64,000 nucleotides of DNA from Actinomyces timonensis DSM 23838 (GTDB lineage Bacteria; Actinomycetota; Actinomycetes; Actinomycetales; Actinomycetaceae). Shown here one piece after another: positions 10,201-18,322 of this stretch; within the stretch, counting starts at the first letter, position 1; every line of letters starts with the position of its first letter. The stretch is taken from positions 290,156 to 354,155 of the forward strand of contig NZ_JH806634.1 in assembly GCF_000295095.1 (NCBI RefSeq), in the 5' to 3' direction. The notes under the pieces are model-generated. The model made no database searches. It had not been told where the DNA came from and saw nothing but the letters and a program-made list of their open reading frames with translations. Made by a program: the position numbers and the translations under genes.

Positions 10201-11222
10201 TGGTCCAGCGCTCTCGCGGCTGGTTCCAGATCGCCGCCCCGGTGGCCTCCGCCCTCGTCCTCGCCCTGCCCCTCCTGCTCGGCGGGGGATGGGCCCTCGC
10301 CGTCGCGCATGGCGACCGCGTCCCCGGCCAGGCGCGGGCCACCAACCCGGGCGCCCCGCTCATGGCGCTGCGGCCCGCGACGCAGCAGATCCCGCTCATC
10401 GCGCGCGAGCTCCAGCGCGCCCCCGAGGCCAGCCGCGTCCTCGTCCTGGACTCGTCGGGCACCGGGGACGGATCAGCCCTCACCGCGTCCCTCTGGCGCG
10501 GTGACGGCCTCATGCTCACCGACGCGCTGCCCGGGCCCACCGGCGCGCGCCTTCAGTCCCGCTCCGGCCAGGCGCTCTCGGCCGCCCCCACCGCCGGTGA
10601 GCCCGTGGACCTCACGGATGCCGCTGATTCCTCCCTGGCCGCCGCCATCGCCGACGCCGTCGCGGGGCAGGGCGAGACCGCCGCCGACGAGCTCGCCGCC
10701 CACGGCATCGGCGTTGTCCTGCTGACGACGAGGCAGGGCGACGAGACCACCGCCACCGCGCGCGCGGGACTGGCCTCCACCCCCGGCCTGGAACAGCTCG
10801 CGCGCACGGACGCCGGCGTCGCCTGGCGGGTCAGCCCCGGCGACGCTGCCCAGTCGGCGCGCGCCGTCCTGACCGAGACCGCCAGCGGAGACGGCCCGAG
10901 CGCGTCCGCCGTCCCCTTCGCGGGCCAGGCCACCACCACGACCATCCCCGACTCCGCCTCCGGGGGCGATCGCGTCCTCGTGCTCGCCGAGCGCGCCGAC
11001 CCCGGCTGGAGCGCCACCCTCAACGGACAGAGCCTCCAAACCACCACTGTGACCAATGGCCGGGGCCAGTGGCAGCAGGCCTTCGTCATCCCCGCCCACG
11101 GTGGCGAGCTCGCCCTCGCCCACTCCACGCTCGACGCGCGGATCCTCGCCGCCGCCATCATGACGGTCTGGGCCATCACCGCCCTGGCCGCGCTCCCGCT
11201 GCGCCGCAGGAGGTTCGCATGA
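7218..11222 (+). CDS. Very large membrane glycosyltransferase (GT2 head, multi-pass C-terminal region)
   Basis: A 1334-residue protein. Residues ~30-270 form a GT2 GT-A domain, with an HDDS acidic motif at ~150-153 that would bind the nucleotide-sugar metal. A long region with many hydrophobic helices follows, then a C-terminal periplasmic domain (~1060-1300) and a final helix. A highly acidic, low-complexity stretch of about 90 residues (~656-747, rich in Glu, Asp, Gly and Pro) interrupts the membrane region. Equivalent giant glycosyltransferases sit beside whiB and DUF5719 in many actinobacteria and are assumed to make an envelope polysaccharide. Donor and acceptor are unknown. It is translationally coupled to whiB and to the next gene. 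Confidence 0.85.
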   Translation: MTSPAPAAPSGAESALGAGAGRAQDETLAVVVTAGVTAFLPRALAALAAQSALPAAVLIVDVASRANGLGDGTPVEEAVEASGLDLVTAVRILRAPAAPTLGGAVARGLALAQERAAARPRPETSEEDEGRPLLSLDLDPSDAQWFWLLHDDSAPEPGCLAELLQAVTTARSIALAGPKQVDWDNPDLLLEVGLRATGSARRANDIVSGEIDQGQHDDRSDVLAVGTAGALISRQAWEEVGGTSSDMPMLAEGLELSHALRLAGHRVVVVPNAVIRHRRATYLGLRGAKGAAPVPASADVSGGAGAPEESAPGEGADAPDAAGAPSPAATEDLADLDRSFRARRTAQLAAWATISTRPLTPLLAWIILLALGRAAWRLLTKDPGLASDELAAALTVASRPARIRRGRRRLASFTAVPRSVLAQLYLDPAEIRAARRDRDRQERQRIARAAAPSELELRELAALATRRRRTLGIVLVLSAVCGLAALSDVLTARSVMGGALASLGEGWRALWDSAWSTWADSADGYPTAMTPFLAVLSLPMALAGAVGISGDVLVHLLLLVSLPLAAAGAWFAAGTVTRRIALRAWAALTWAAAPSLLLAVGQGRLASLIVHLLLPWALVALARAVGADRRDRVLSGLVGAHLISDDELAQAEGISTARIEELGELGEHGESGEPGEPDEFEASDASRPRTDDSRAEAPADAVDGEREPAEGADGAEDAESAGADETVPEEGGADGAGDEPSVDAPPRQPLSERLAARIRRAAAAARATAAVEHYGPGSPTAAAVAGLLLAAITAAVPATAAVIVPALLLLIAVKALQRAFGPRQASGGARRLLLTLIPAAITPAPVWWRAWRLREAGDGASALRLLVTDPGAPVVAPAPGRTDLLLGSPIDLASLIPGAHALLAVRLLLALVPILALAGLLASGRRGGKARAGVLVALGALALAVVTTGTIVGTGLAPSGARMTVAGWPGAAQSLALAGMLAAGLAGADAARAALVQRSRGWFQIAAPVASALVLALPLLLGGGWALAVAHGDRVPGQARATNPGAPLMALRPATQQIPLIARELQRAPEASRVLVLDSSGTGDGSALTASLWRGDGLMLTDALPGPTGARLQSRSGQALSAAPTAGEPVDLTDAADSSLAAAIADAVAGQGETAADELAAHGIGVVLLTTRQGDETTATARAGLASTPGLEQLARTDAGVAWRVSPGDAAQSARAVLTETASGDGPSASAVPFAGQATTTTIPDSASGGDRVLVLAERADPGWSATLNGQSLQTTTVTNGRGQWQQAFVIPAHGGELALAHSTLDARILAAAIMTVWAITALAALPLRRRRFA

Positions 11223-12736
11223 GCCCGCATCCCAGCCTCGGGCCGAACCCGGTTCGACGCGCCGCCGGCCTGGGAACCGGGGCTCTCCTCGTGGCGGGCG
11301 CCGTCGCCCTGACCGCCTGGGCAGGCCCCGCCCCCGCGGCGCCCACCCAGGCGGTCGGCATCGCCGAGATCAACGCCCCGGCCGTGGCCGCGACCTACGG
11401 CTGCCCCGCCGCCCCCACCAACACCCTCGGTGGCATCGACGTGCGGCAGGCCACCTCGACGACCTCCATCACCCCCGTCGGCTCGCCCGCCTCGCTGACC
11501 TACGGCGGCAAGGCCCTCAATGCGGCGCCGTCCTCTCCCACGACCCTCACCGGCGCTCAGGGCTCCGGCGGCGGCATTCTCACAGCCACCCCCTCCAGTG
11601 ATGGCCAGATGGTCGGGGCAGCGGGCGTCGTCACGTCGGTCACCGATGCGGGGGACCTGCGCGGCCTGGCGGCGGCGCCCTGCGCGCCCGCGCGTTCCGC
11701 GGCCTGGATCGTCGGCGGCTCGACGGCCCTGGGCTCCTCCGCGGAGCTGCGCCTGACCAACCCCGGCGTCACCACCGTGACCGCGCGCGTGCGCCTCTAC
11801 GGATCGGCCGGGGCGATCTCCCTGCCCTCCAACGGGGAGGTCGTCGTCGAGCCGGGGAAGACCTCCTCGGTCCTCCTGGAATCGGCCGGGGCGGGCGACC
11901 CCAGGATCGCCCTGTCCGTCGAGTCCGACGGCGGCAGCGTCGTCCCCACCCTCGTCACCGAGGGGCTCGATGGCGAGACGCCCGCCGGGGTCGAGATGCT
12001 CACCCCGGGCGCCGCGCCCGCCACCGAGCAGACCATCCCGACTGTCGCCGTGGCGAAGTCCGCCGAGCAGGGCTCCGAGGCCGTCGACGGGGCGTCCTCC
12101 TCCGATGAGCCCGTCCTGCGCGTCGTCAACCCCGGGGAGACCCCGGCCACCGTCTCCGTCGCCCTCTCGGGCAGTGATGGCTCGACCCCGCTGCCCGGCG
12201 CGCAGGCCGTCACCATCGACCCCGGCTCTGTCTTCGACATCACCCTGACCGGGGTGGACCCCGGCGTCTACGGCATCCAGGTCACCTCCGACGCGCCGGT
12301 GGCCGCGGCCGCCAGGATGGTCCGGGTCGGCGGCGAGTTTCCCGCGGGCTCGGGCTCCCTCGTCCACGACGTCGCCTGGAGCCAGGCCGCCTCGCCCGGG
12401 GCGCTGGCCTCGGCGACCGCCCCCATGCCCCGCGACGGCGTCTCCCCGGGCCTCGTCATCTCCTCGACGGCGGGCGAGGCCAGGACCGTCGCCCTGGCGA
12501 GCCCCGACGGCTCATGGTCGACCACCCTCGACATCCCGGCGGGGGCGAGCGTGACGGCTCAGGTCCCCGCAGGTGTGAGCGCCGTGCGGCTCAGCGCCGC
12601 CGCACCCGATGGCCTGAGCGCCGCCGTGCTGCTCACCCGCAAGGCCTCCGGGGATGCTGCTGGCCCGCTCATCGCCGTCCTACCGGTCATCGCCGACTCC
12701 GCCTCGCGGGCCTCCACTCGGATCAGCCTCGACTGA
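11219..12736 (+). CDS. DUF5719 family secreted/membrane-anchored protein
   Basis: A 505-residue protein with an N-terminal signal or anchor (GALLVAGAVALTAWA, ~21-35) followed by an extracytoplasmic region made of repeated beta-sandwich-like modules rich in Ser, Thr, Gly and Val. The family is found next to the large WhiB-locus glycosyltransferase in actinobacteria. Its ATG overlaps the glycosyltransferase stop by 4 bp, so the two are probably made together, and the protein may act as an extracytoplasmic partner. No catalytic motif was recognised. Confidence 0.82.
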   Translation: MSPHPSLGPNPVRRAAGLGTGALLVAGAVALTAWAGPAPAAPTQAVGIAEINAPAVAATYGCPAAPTNTLGGIDVRQATSTTSITPVGSPASLTYGGKALNAAPSSPTTLTGAQGSGGGILTATPSSDGQMVGAAGVVTSVTDAGDLRGLAAAPCAPARSAAWIVGGSTALGSSAELRLTNPGVTTVTARVRLYGSAGAISLPSNGEVVVEPGKTSSVLLESAGAGDPRIALSVESDGGSVVPTLVTEGLDGETPAGVEMLTPGAAPATEQTIPTVAVAKSAEQGSEAVDGASSSDEPVLRVVNPGETPATVSVALSGSDGSTPLPGAQAVTIDPGSVFDITLTGVDPGVYGIQVTSDAPVAAAARMVRVGGEFPAGSGSLVHDVAWSQAASPGALASATAPMPRDGVSPGLVISSTAGEARTVALASPDGSWSTTLDIPAGASVTAQVPAGVSAVRLSAAAPDGLSAAVLLTRKASGDAAGPLIAVLPVIADSASRASTRISLD

Positions 12737-12798
12737 CCCGCCCCGGGCCGCGACCCCGTGTCGTCGTCGGGGGCGCGCCCCGGCCGGGAGGCCGGTTC

Positions 12799-13260
12799 TC
12801 AGAAGAAGTCCGGATCGATCTCCTCGGGCCGACGGCCCATCATCGTCGAGACCTGCTCGACGACGACGTGGCGCACGAGAGCGCGCAGCTCGGTGATGTC
12901 GCGGGTCCGGGAGACCACGGGCCGGCGGTAGATCACCACCCGCCCAGGCAATCCCGCTCGGGGCTCCGGGGCGAAGCCGCGCCCCAGGACCACCCCCGGC
13001 TCCCAGGGGGCGGGGTCGGAGGGAGGAACCTCCTCGACGGCGAACTGCACATCCGCGACGAAGGGATGCCGCCGGGCCAGATCGTCGGCGACCTCGATGA
13101 CGAGGGCGTCGAAGCGCTCGGCGCGGGTCCGCCAGGCCGGCAGCACGGGGGGCATGAGCGGGCCTCGCAGGCCGTGCCCGTGGCGGTCCCGGTGGCGCCT
13201 GGCCGACCGTGGGGCCGGCGCCGGGAGGCCTCGGGGCTGGAAGGAGCGGGAGCGTCTCAC
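12799..13260 (-). CDS. Metallopeptidase-family (zincin-like) protein with degenerate active site
   Basis: A 153-residue protein whose C-terminal half (FDALVIEVADDL, later ELRALVRHVVVEQVSTMMG, ending EEIDPDFF) matches the small actinobacterial metallopeptidase family found beside DUF3499. Where active members carry HExxH, this protein has VEQVS, so both zinc-binding histidines are missing. The N-terminus is basic and disordered. The GTG at 13260 is preceded exactly 6 bp upstream by TATGGT, suggesting a leaderless transcript. It is divergent from DUF3499. Probably non-catalytic. Confidence 0.75.
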   Translation of the reverse strand: MRRSRSFQPRGLPAPAPRSARRHRDRHGHGLRGPLMPPVLPAWRTRAERFDALVIEVADDLARRHPFVADVQFAVEEVPPSDPAPWEPGVVLGRGFAPEPRAGLPGRVVIYRRPVVSRTRDITELRALVRHVVVEQVSTMMGRRPEEIDPDFF

Positions 13261-13266
13261 GCGGCC

Positions 13267-13272
13267 ACCATA
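13267..13272 (-). promoter_or_regulatory. Putative leaderless -10 element of the metallopeptidase-like gene
   Basis: On the minus strand the hexamer reads TATGGT and is followed by 6 bp and then the GTG start at 13260. No Shine-Dalgarno sequence is present. Confidence 0.45.
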
Positions 13273-13342
13273 CGTGGCGGGCCGACGGGCTCCCGTGCGC
13301 GCCCCGCCGTCGCCCGGAGTGATTCCCGGCGGCCGGGCGCGA

Positions 13343-13348
13343 TAACCT
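13343..13348 (+). promoter_or_regulatory. Putative leaderless -10 element of the DUF3499 gene
   Basis: TAACCT lies exactly 6 bp before the GTG start at 13355, with no Shine-Dalgarno sequence. Confidence 0.45.
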
Positions 13349-13354
13349 GCGCTG

Positions 13355-13798
13355 GTGAGGAATGTGAGGAGCTGCCGGAGGCCCGGCTGCGAGAACCCTG
13401 CTGTCGCGACGCTGACCAGTGTCTACGCGGACTCCACGATCGTCATCGGCCCGCTGTCCACGGAGCGGAGGCCCGAGGCCTACGACCTGTGCGCCAAGCA
13501 CGTCGAGTCCTTCAACGCCCCCCGGGGCTGGCAGATCATCCGCCTGGCCACCGAGTTCGCCCCCGCGCCGCCGTCGGAGGACGACCTGCTCGCCCTGGCC
13601 GACGCCGTCCGCGAGGCCTCGCGCGCCCCCCGGCCCCCGGCGCGTCCGGCTGAGCGCGAGGGGCGGCCGGGAGGCATCATGCCCTCCCCGCTCACCCACG
13701 ATCCCGACGTCCTGCCCGACCACCTCACGGGCCTGGGGGACGGGGAGATCGCCCGCCGCGGCCACCTGCGGGTCCTGCGCGGCGAGAAAGAGGACTGA
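13355..13798 (+). CDS. DUF3499 family protein
   Basis: A 147-residue actinobacterial protein of unknown function. The N-terminal CRRPGCENPAVATLT segment and the downstream DLCAKH supply cysteines and a histidine that look like a small zinc-binding motif. The PRGWQIIRL block that follows is characteristic of the family, and the C-terminal third is low-complexity. It is one of the most stable markers of the whiB/manA neighbourhood. The GTG at 13355 is preferred because it begins the conserved RSCRRPGC region. Confidence 0.85.
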   Translation: MRNVRSCRRPGCENPAVATLTSVYADSTIVIGPLSTERRPEAYDLCAKHVESFNAPRGWQIIRLATEFAPAPPSEDDLLALADAVREASRAPRPPARPAEREGRPGGIMPSPLTHDPDVLPDHLTGLGDGEIARRGHLRVLRGEKED

Positions 13799-13809
13799 CC
13801 CCTCGTCCC

Positions 13810-13879
13810 ACCGAGACCGGTCGATATCCGGAGGCGGGTTCCGCCACCGGTCTCGATCCTGATATCGACCGGTCTCGGT
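13810..13879. terminator. Perfect 19-bp inverted repeat between convergent genes
   Basis: Arms at 13810-13828 (accgagaccggtcgatatc) and 13861-13879 are exact reverse complements. The 32-nt interior holds a smaller GGCGG/CCGCC hairpin and a third partial copy of ACCGGTCTCGAT at 13846-13857. It fills the 93-bp gap between the DUF3499 stop and the RDD-protein stop, so a bidirectional terminator is the simplest reading. There is no T-tract, which is common in high-GC actinobacteria. Confidence 0.65.
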
Positions 13880-13891
13880 TATAGGGAGGGG

Positions 13892-14773
13892 CTATGGGGA
13901 GGTGGGGGCGCCTGATTGGCCGCCGACGCCGTGGGGCAGGAGCGCCATCTGGGCACGGGTCTCCTCGGCCACCTGGCGGTCGCGCATCGCCAGCGCGAGC
14001 TCGCGGTCCCGGCGCTCCGCCAGCACCGCCGCGAGGAACCTCTCCGGGTGCGTGCCCTTCGGCGGCGGGGGCGAGACGCAGGACGAGAGGCTCTCGGCGA
14101 GCTCGGCGCCGAGCCGCTGCCGTGAGCGCGGCTCGATCGTCGAGGCGCGCTGCAGGAAGGTCCGCGCCACCAGTGCCAGGTTCCCCGGCAGGGCGCGCAG
14201 GTCGGTCTGCTCGGCCCAGGACGCCAGCTCGGGCGGCATGAGGATCGGGGGCGCCGTCGCCGCCTCCAACTGATCGCGGACCACGTAGGTCCCAGCGAGC
14301 AGATCGCCCAGCCGCTTGCCCCGCCTGGTGACGGTGCATGAGGCGATCGCCAGGATCGACAGGGCGGCGTAGATCTCGACGACGCCCACGAGCACCCGGA
14401 CCAGGCAGTGCCGCAGACTCACAGTGCCGCCGTCGTCCCGCACCACCCGCAGTCCCATGACCCACCGACCGATGGAAGAGCCGCGCGAGGCCACCTCCAC
14501 CGTCAACGGGAGCAGGACTATCCAGCCCAGCATGAGGAGGGAGAACGCGATCATGACCAGTGGGTCCGGGCCCGAGGTGCTCACAGGTCGGACGGCCAGG
14601 AGCGTGATGATCGACAGGATGAGCCCGATCGTCGTCAACCCGTAGTCGATGAGGCCGGAGAGCATGCGCGCGGCGGCCGAGGCCGGGGCGGCGTCGAGGA
14701 GCACCGCCTCGCCCGTGACGATCCGGACCTCCTCCATCATCCGCTCGGATGAGGCGGTTGTTTGCTGCGCCAT
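13892..14773 (-). CDS. RDD family membrane protein
   Basis: A 293-residue protein with an RDD domain in its first ~160 residues: an opening helix (RMLSGLIDYGLTTIG with the family Arg and Asp), two further helices and GKRLGDLLAGTYVVRD closing the domain. A cytoplasmic tail of about 120 residues follows, rich in Arg and Glu. TTAGGAG lies upstream of the ATG. The gene starts 3 bp from the divergent spoIIM-like gene; the pair is commonly linked to MoxR/DUF58 clusters in actinobacteria. Transport function has been suggested for some RDD proteins, but nothing specific can be said here. Confidence 0.85.
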   Translation of the reverse strand: MAQQTTASSERMMEEVRIVTGEAVLLDAAPASAAARMLSGLIDYGLTTIGLILSIITLLAVRPVSTSGPDPLVMIAFSLLMLGWIVLLPLTVEVASRGSSIGRWVMGLRVVRDDGGTVSLRHCLVRVLVGVVEIYAALSILAIASCTVTRRGKRLGDLLAGTYVVRDQLEAATAPPILMPPELASWAEQTDLRALPGNLALVARTFLQRASTIEPRSRQRLGAELAESLSSCVSPPPPKGTHPERFLAAVLAERRDRELALAMRDRQVAEETRAQMALLPHGVGGQSGAPTSP

Positions 14774-14776
14774 GCC

Positions 14777-15802
14777 ATGCTCCTAACCGTGGATATCGAT
14801 GCCTTCACCGCTGCCCACCGCGATGAGTGGGAGAGGCTGGACGCCCTGGTCGACAGGCGCCGCCTGAGCGGGGCCGAGGCCGATGAGCTCGTCATCCTGT
14901 ACAGGGTCACCGCGCAGCACCTGTCCAGATTGAGGGCGTCCGCCCCCGATCCCCAGCTCCTCACCGAGTTGTCGGCGCGCGTGGCCCATGCGAGGGGTCG
15001 GATCACCGGTGCCCGGGAGATCCGTGGCCGGGATGTCACCCGCTTCCTCACCGAGACGATCCCACTGGCCCTCTACCGGGTGCGCTGGTGGACCATCGCA
15101 GTGGGGACGGCGTTCACGCTGATCGCCGTCATCGTCGGCGTGTGGACCCTGCGCAGTCCGGAGGCGATGAGCGCCCTCGCGCCGCCCAGCGCACGGGACG
15201 CCTACGCCCACCAGCATTTCGAGGACTACTACTCCACCTACGCCTCCCACGAGTTCGCGGCCCTGGTATGGACGAACAACGCCCGACTCGTGGCGATCTG
15301 CATCGGCGCGGGAATCACCGGCGTCGTGCCCGCCTACTTCCTGCTCGCCAACGCCATGCGCATCGGCCAGGCCGGCGCCATCATGGCCGACCACGAGCGC
15401 TTCGGCCAGTTCCTCGCGCTCATCACACCTCATGGGCTGCTCGAGCTGACCTGCGTGTTCTTCGCGGGCGGCGCGGGGCTCAGGCTCTTCTGGACCCTTC
15501 TGGCCCCCGGGCCGCGCTCGCGTGGAAGGGCGCTGGCCGAGGATGGGCGGCTGCTCATCACCGCCGCCGTGGGGCTGACGGGAGCGCTCGCCGTCGCGGG
15601 CCTCCTCGAGGGCTTCGTCACCGCCGCCGAGATCCCATGGCTGCTCAAAGGGGCCCTGGGGCTTCTCGCCCTGGCGGTCCTGTGGGCGTACACCCTCATC
15701 CTGGGGCGCCGCGCCGAGCGCGTCATCGCCGACGGCGGAGACGGCGGCGACAACGCCCTGCTCGCGGACGAGATGGGCTACACCGCGCCCGAGGCCGGCT
15801 GA
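14777..15802 (+). CDS. Stage II sporulation protein M (SpoIIM) family membrane protein
   Basis: A protein of about 341 residues. A soluble N-terminal region of ~100 residues (DIDAFTAAHRDEWERLDALV) is followed by several hydrophobic helices. The mid-region ALVWTNNARLVAICIGAGITGVVPAY matches the SpoIIM/DUF95 signature, with HGLLELTCVFFAGGAGL after it. The organism is not expected to sporulate, so the protein probably works in envelope biology with the adjacent MoxR-type operon. ATG 14777 is chosen; TTG 14762 would overlap the divergent RDD gene and GTG 14789 is also possible. Confidence 0.85.
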   Translation: MLLTVDIDAFTAAHRDEWERLDALVDRRRLSGAEADELVILYRVTAQHLSRLRASAPDPQLLTELSARVAHARGRITGAREIRGRDVTRFLTETIPLALYRVRWWTIAVGTAFTLIAVIVGVWTLRSPEAMSALAPPSARDAYAHQHFEDYYSTYASHEFAALVWTNNARLVAICIGAGITGVVPAYFLLANAMRIGQAGAIMADHERFGQFLALITPHGLLELTCVFFAGGAGLRLFWTLLAPGPRSRGRALAEDGRLLITAAVGLTGALAVAGLLEGFVTAAEIPWLLKGALGLLALAVLWAYTLILGRRAERVIADGGDGGDNALLADEMGYTAPEAG

Positions 15803-15912
15803 GCGCTGGCGGACGCGGCGGCCGGGCGCGCCGCCCGCAGGGCATGACCGCTCCCCGGGCCTCCCCGCCCTGCGAGGCGGGACGCCTGCCACTCGCACGG
15901 GCATGGCCGCCG

Positions 15913-17205
15913 TCACAGCCGCCCCCAGGCCTTGAGCGCCAGGTAGGTGTCGGCAAGGGCCGGCGCCAGGCCAGCGGGATCCGCTTGGACCACCTCCGCC
16001 CCCGCGCGCGCCAGGCGAGCGCGCACCGCGTGCTGCTCCACAAGATCGCTCTCCGCGGCGGCCGCCGAGTACACCGAGGCGGTGTCGCCCCGCTCCGCCC
16101 GCAGCTCGCCCAGCCCGGGGTCGATGGCGGAGGCGATGACAAGGGCGTGGTCCTTGGCCAGCGCGGTGGTGGCGCGCAGCATGCCCGCATCGGCGCCCGC
16201 GCCGTCGATCCCGGTCAGGACGACGACGAGGGACCGCTGGGAGAGCTGCTGGGCCACCGTGGAGGCCAGCAGCGACCAGTCCATCTCCAGCAGGGAGGCC
16301 TCGAGAGGGGCGAAGGCGTCGGCGAGCGAGCTCATGAGCGCGGCGCCGGACGCGCCCCGCACCTGGGCGCGCACGGTGTTGTCGAGCGCGAGGACGTCGA
16401 CGCGGTCGCCCGCTCGCGAGGCCAGTGCCGCCAGGAGCAGCGCGGCCTCCATCTGGGCGTCGAGCCGCGGCATGTCGCCCAGCCTCGCAGCCGCCCGGCG
16501 CCCGGTGTCCAGGATGATGAGGACGCGGCGGTCCCGCTCGGGCCGCCAGGTCCTCACGACGACCTCCCCACGGCGCGCTGTGGAGCGCCAGTCGATGGAG
16601 CGCACGTCGTCGCCGACGACGTACTGGCGCAGCGAGTCGAACTCGGTTCCCGCGCCGCGCACCATGACGGCGCTGCGCCCGTCCAATTCGCGCAGGCGCG
16701 CCAGCCTGCTGGGCAGATGGCGCCGGGAGGAGAAGGGCGGCAGCACCCTCAGGCGCGCGGGGGCGAGCAGGGAGGCCTGGCGCCCGGCGAGTCCCAGCGG
16801 GCCGAGCAGGCGCACGGTGACGAGGTCGGCCTGCCGGTCCCCGCGCCGCGTGGGCGTGAGCGCGGTGCGAGTCTTGCGCCGCTGCCCTGCCGGGATCGTC
16901 ATCCGGCTGCGCTCCCCGGTCGCCCCGGCCGACGGCGCCCAGGCATCGCGGACCTCGGCCATCGCGGTCCGCGGGCCGGTGTTGGTCACGGTGAGCGTGG
17001 CGATCGCGGTCTCGCCGAGCATGATCGCCCCGGGCAGGCTCCGCGCGACGCGCAGGCGGCGCGGCGAGGCGGCCAGCGCGACGTCGGCGCCCACGGCCAG
17101 CGCGGTCGCCGCGACGACGAGCAGGATGGTCGCCGGCCTGGGCCAGAGCAGGCCGAGGAGCGCCCCGAGGGCGAGGACGACGGCGGTGCGCCGCGCTAGG
17201 AACAT
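15913..17205 (-). CDS. DUF58 domain-containing protein
   Basis: A 430-residue protein with two N-terminal transmembrane helices (~8-45), a beta-rich extracytoplasmic segment, then the DUF58 core (TEFDSLRQYVVGDDVRSIDWRSTARRGEVVVR, ~180-215) and a vWA-like domain with a D-x-G type start (LIILDTG). Such proteins are the usual partners of MoxR AAA+ ATPases. A GGGAGGAG ribosome-binding site precedes the ATG at 17205. It is the last gene of the five-gene minus-strand operon and is separated from moxR by 73 bp. Confidence 0.9.
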   Translation of the reverse strand: MFLARRTAVVLALGALLGLLWPRPATILLVVAATALAVGADVALAASPRRLRVARSLPGAIMLGETAIATLTVTNTGPRTAMAEVRDAWAPSAGATGERSRMTIPAGQRRKTRTALTPTRRGDRQADLVTVRLLGPLGLAGRQASLLAPARLRVLPPFSSRRHLPSRLARLRELDGRSAVMVRGAGTEFDSLRQYVVGDDVRSIDWRSTARRGEVVVRTWRPERDRRVLIILDTGRRAAARLGDMPRLDAQMEAALLLAALASRAGDRVDVLALDNTVRAQVRGASGAALMSSLADAFAPLEASLLEMDWSLLASTVAQQLSQRSLVVVLTGIDGAGADAGMLRATTALAKDHALVIASAIDPGLGELRAERGDTASVYSAAAAESDLVEQHAVRARLARAGAEVVQADPAGLAPALADTYLALKAWGRL

Positions 17206-17278
17206 GGCTGCTCCTCCCTCGACGGTGCTGTCGATGGCGGGAATCGGCGAATGGTTACCGGCTCGGGCATGGCGTTTC

Positions 17279-18322
17279 TCAGCGGGGAACGGCGACGGAG
17301 CGCAGGGCGCCGGTGACGATCGCCTTCGCCGTCACGCCCTCGAGCTCGGCCTCCGCGCGCAGCTCGATGCGATGGCGAAGGACAGGCAGCGCCAGCGCCT
17401 TGACGTCGTCAGGCGTGATGAAGGCCCTGCCGGACAACCACGCCCAGGCGCGCGCGGCCGCCAGGAGCGCGGTCGCGCCACGAGGGGACGCACCCAGGGC
17501 GACCGAGGGGGCGTCGCGCGTGGCCCGCACGAGGTCGACGATGTAGCCCAGGATCTCCTGGGAGGCGCCGATGGTGCGTACCTGCTCGCGGGCGGCGAGG
17601 AGATCCGCTGGGCTGGCGACGGCGTCCAGGCCCGCGCTCGCCAGATCACGGGGATCGAAGCCACTGGCGTGGCGGCTGAGGACCTCCACCTCCTGGCCGC
17701 GCTCGGGCAGGGGCAGGACGAGCTTGAGGAGGAACCGGTCGAGCTGCGCCTCGGGCAGGGGATAGGTCCCCTCGTACTCGACGGGGTTCTGGGTGGCGAT
17801 GACCATGAACGGCGAGGGCAGCGGGCGGGGCTCGCCGTCGACGCTCACCTGGCGCTCCTCCATCGCCTCCAGGAGGGCGGCCTGGGTCTTCGGCGGGGTG
17901 CGGTTGATCTCGTCGGCCAGCAGCAGATTGGTGAAGACCGGACCAGCGCGGAAGGAGAACTCGGCGCTGCGGGCGTCGTAGACGAGGGAGCCGGTGACAT
18001 CGCCCGGCATGAGATCGGGAGTGAACTGCACGCGCTTGGTGTCGACCTCCAGGGCCTGGGCCAGGGAGCGCACGAGCAGCGTCTTGGCCACGCCCGGCAC
18101 GCCCTCGAGGAGGACGTGCCCATCGGCAAGCAGCGCGATGACCAGCCCGGTGACCGCGGCGTCCTGGCCGACCACCGCCTTGCCGATCTCCGAGCGCAGG
18201 GCGACGAGCCGGGAGCGGGGATCGGTGCTGGCGCGCGCCGCGCTCCCGGGCGCGGCAGGCGCCGTGGGGGAGTGGCCTGCCTGGTCGGGCTGACTGGGCT
18301 GGTCGGCGTCAGTGGTGCTCAT
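17279..18322 (-). CDS. MoxR-family AAA+ ATPase
   Basis: A 347-residue AAA+ protein of the MoxR group, proposed chaperones for assembly of vWA-containing membrane complexes. Visible motifs are GQD at the domain start, Walker A GVPGVAKT, Walker B LLLADEINR, PPKTQAALLEAMEERQV, ATQNPVEYEGTYPLPEAQLDRF (sensor and box VII region) and SPRGATALL in the lid. The ATG at 18322 overlaps the DUF4350 stop by 4 bp. A 40-residue Pro/Ala/Ser-rich leader precedes the ATPase. Confidence 0.93.
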   Translation of the reverse strand: MSTTDADQPSQPDQAGHSPTAPAAPGSAARASTDPRSRLVALRSEIGKAVVGQDAAVTGLVIALLADGHVLLEGVPGVAKTLLVRSLAQALEVDTKRVQFTPDLMPGDVTGSLVYDARSAEFSFRAGPVFTNLLLADEINRTPPKTQAALLEAMEERQVSVDGEPRPLPSPFMVIATQNPVEYEGTYPLPEAQLDRFLLKLVLPLPERGQEVEVLSRHASGFDPRDLASAGLDAVASPADLLAAREQVRTIGASQEILGYIVDLVRATRDAPSVALGASPRGATALLAAARAWAWLSGRAFITPDDVKALALPVLRHRIELRAEAELEGVTAKAIVTGALRSVAVPR

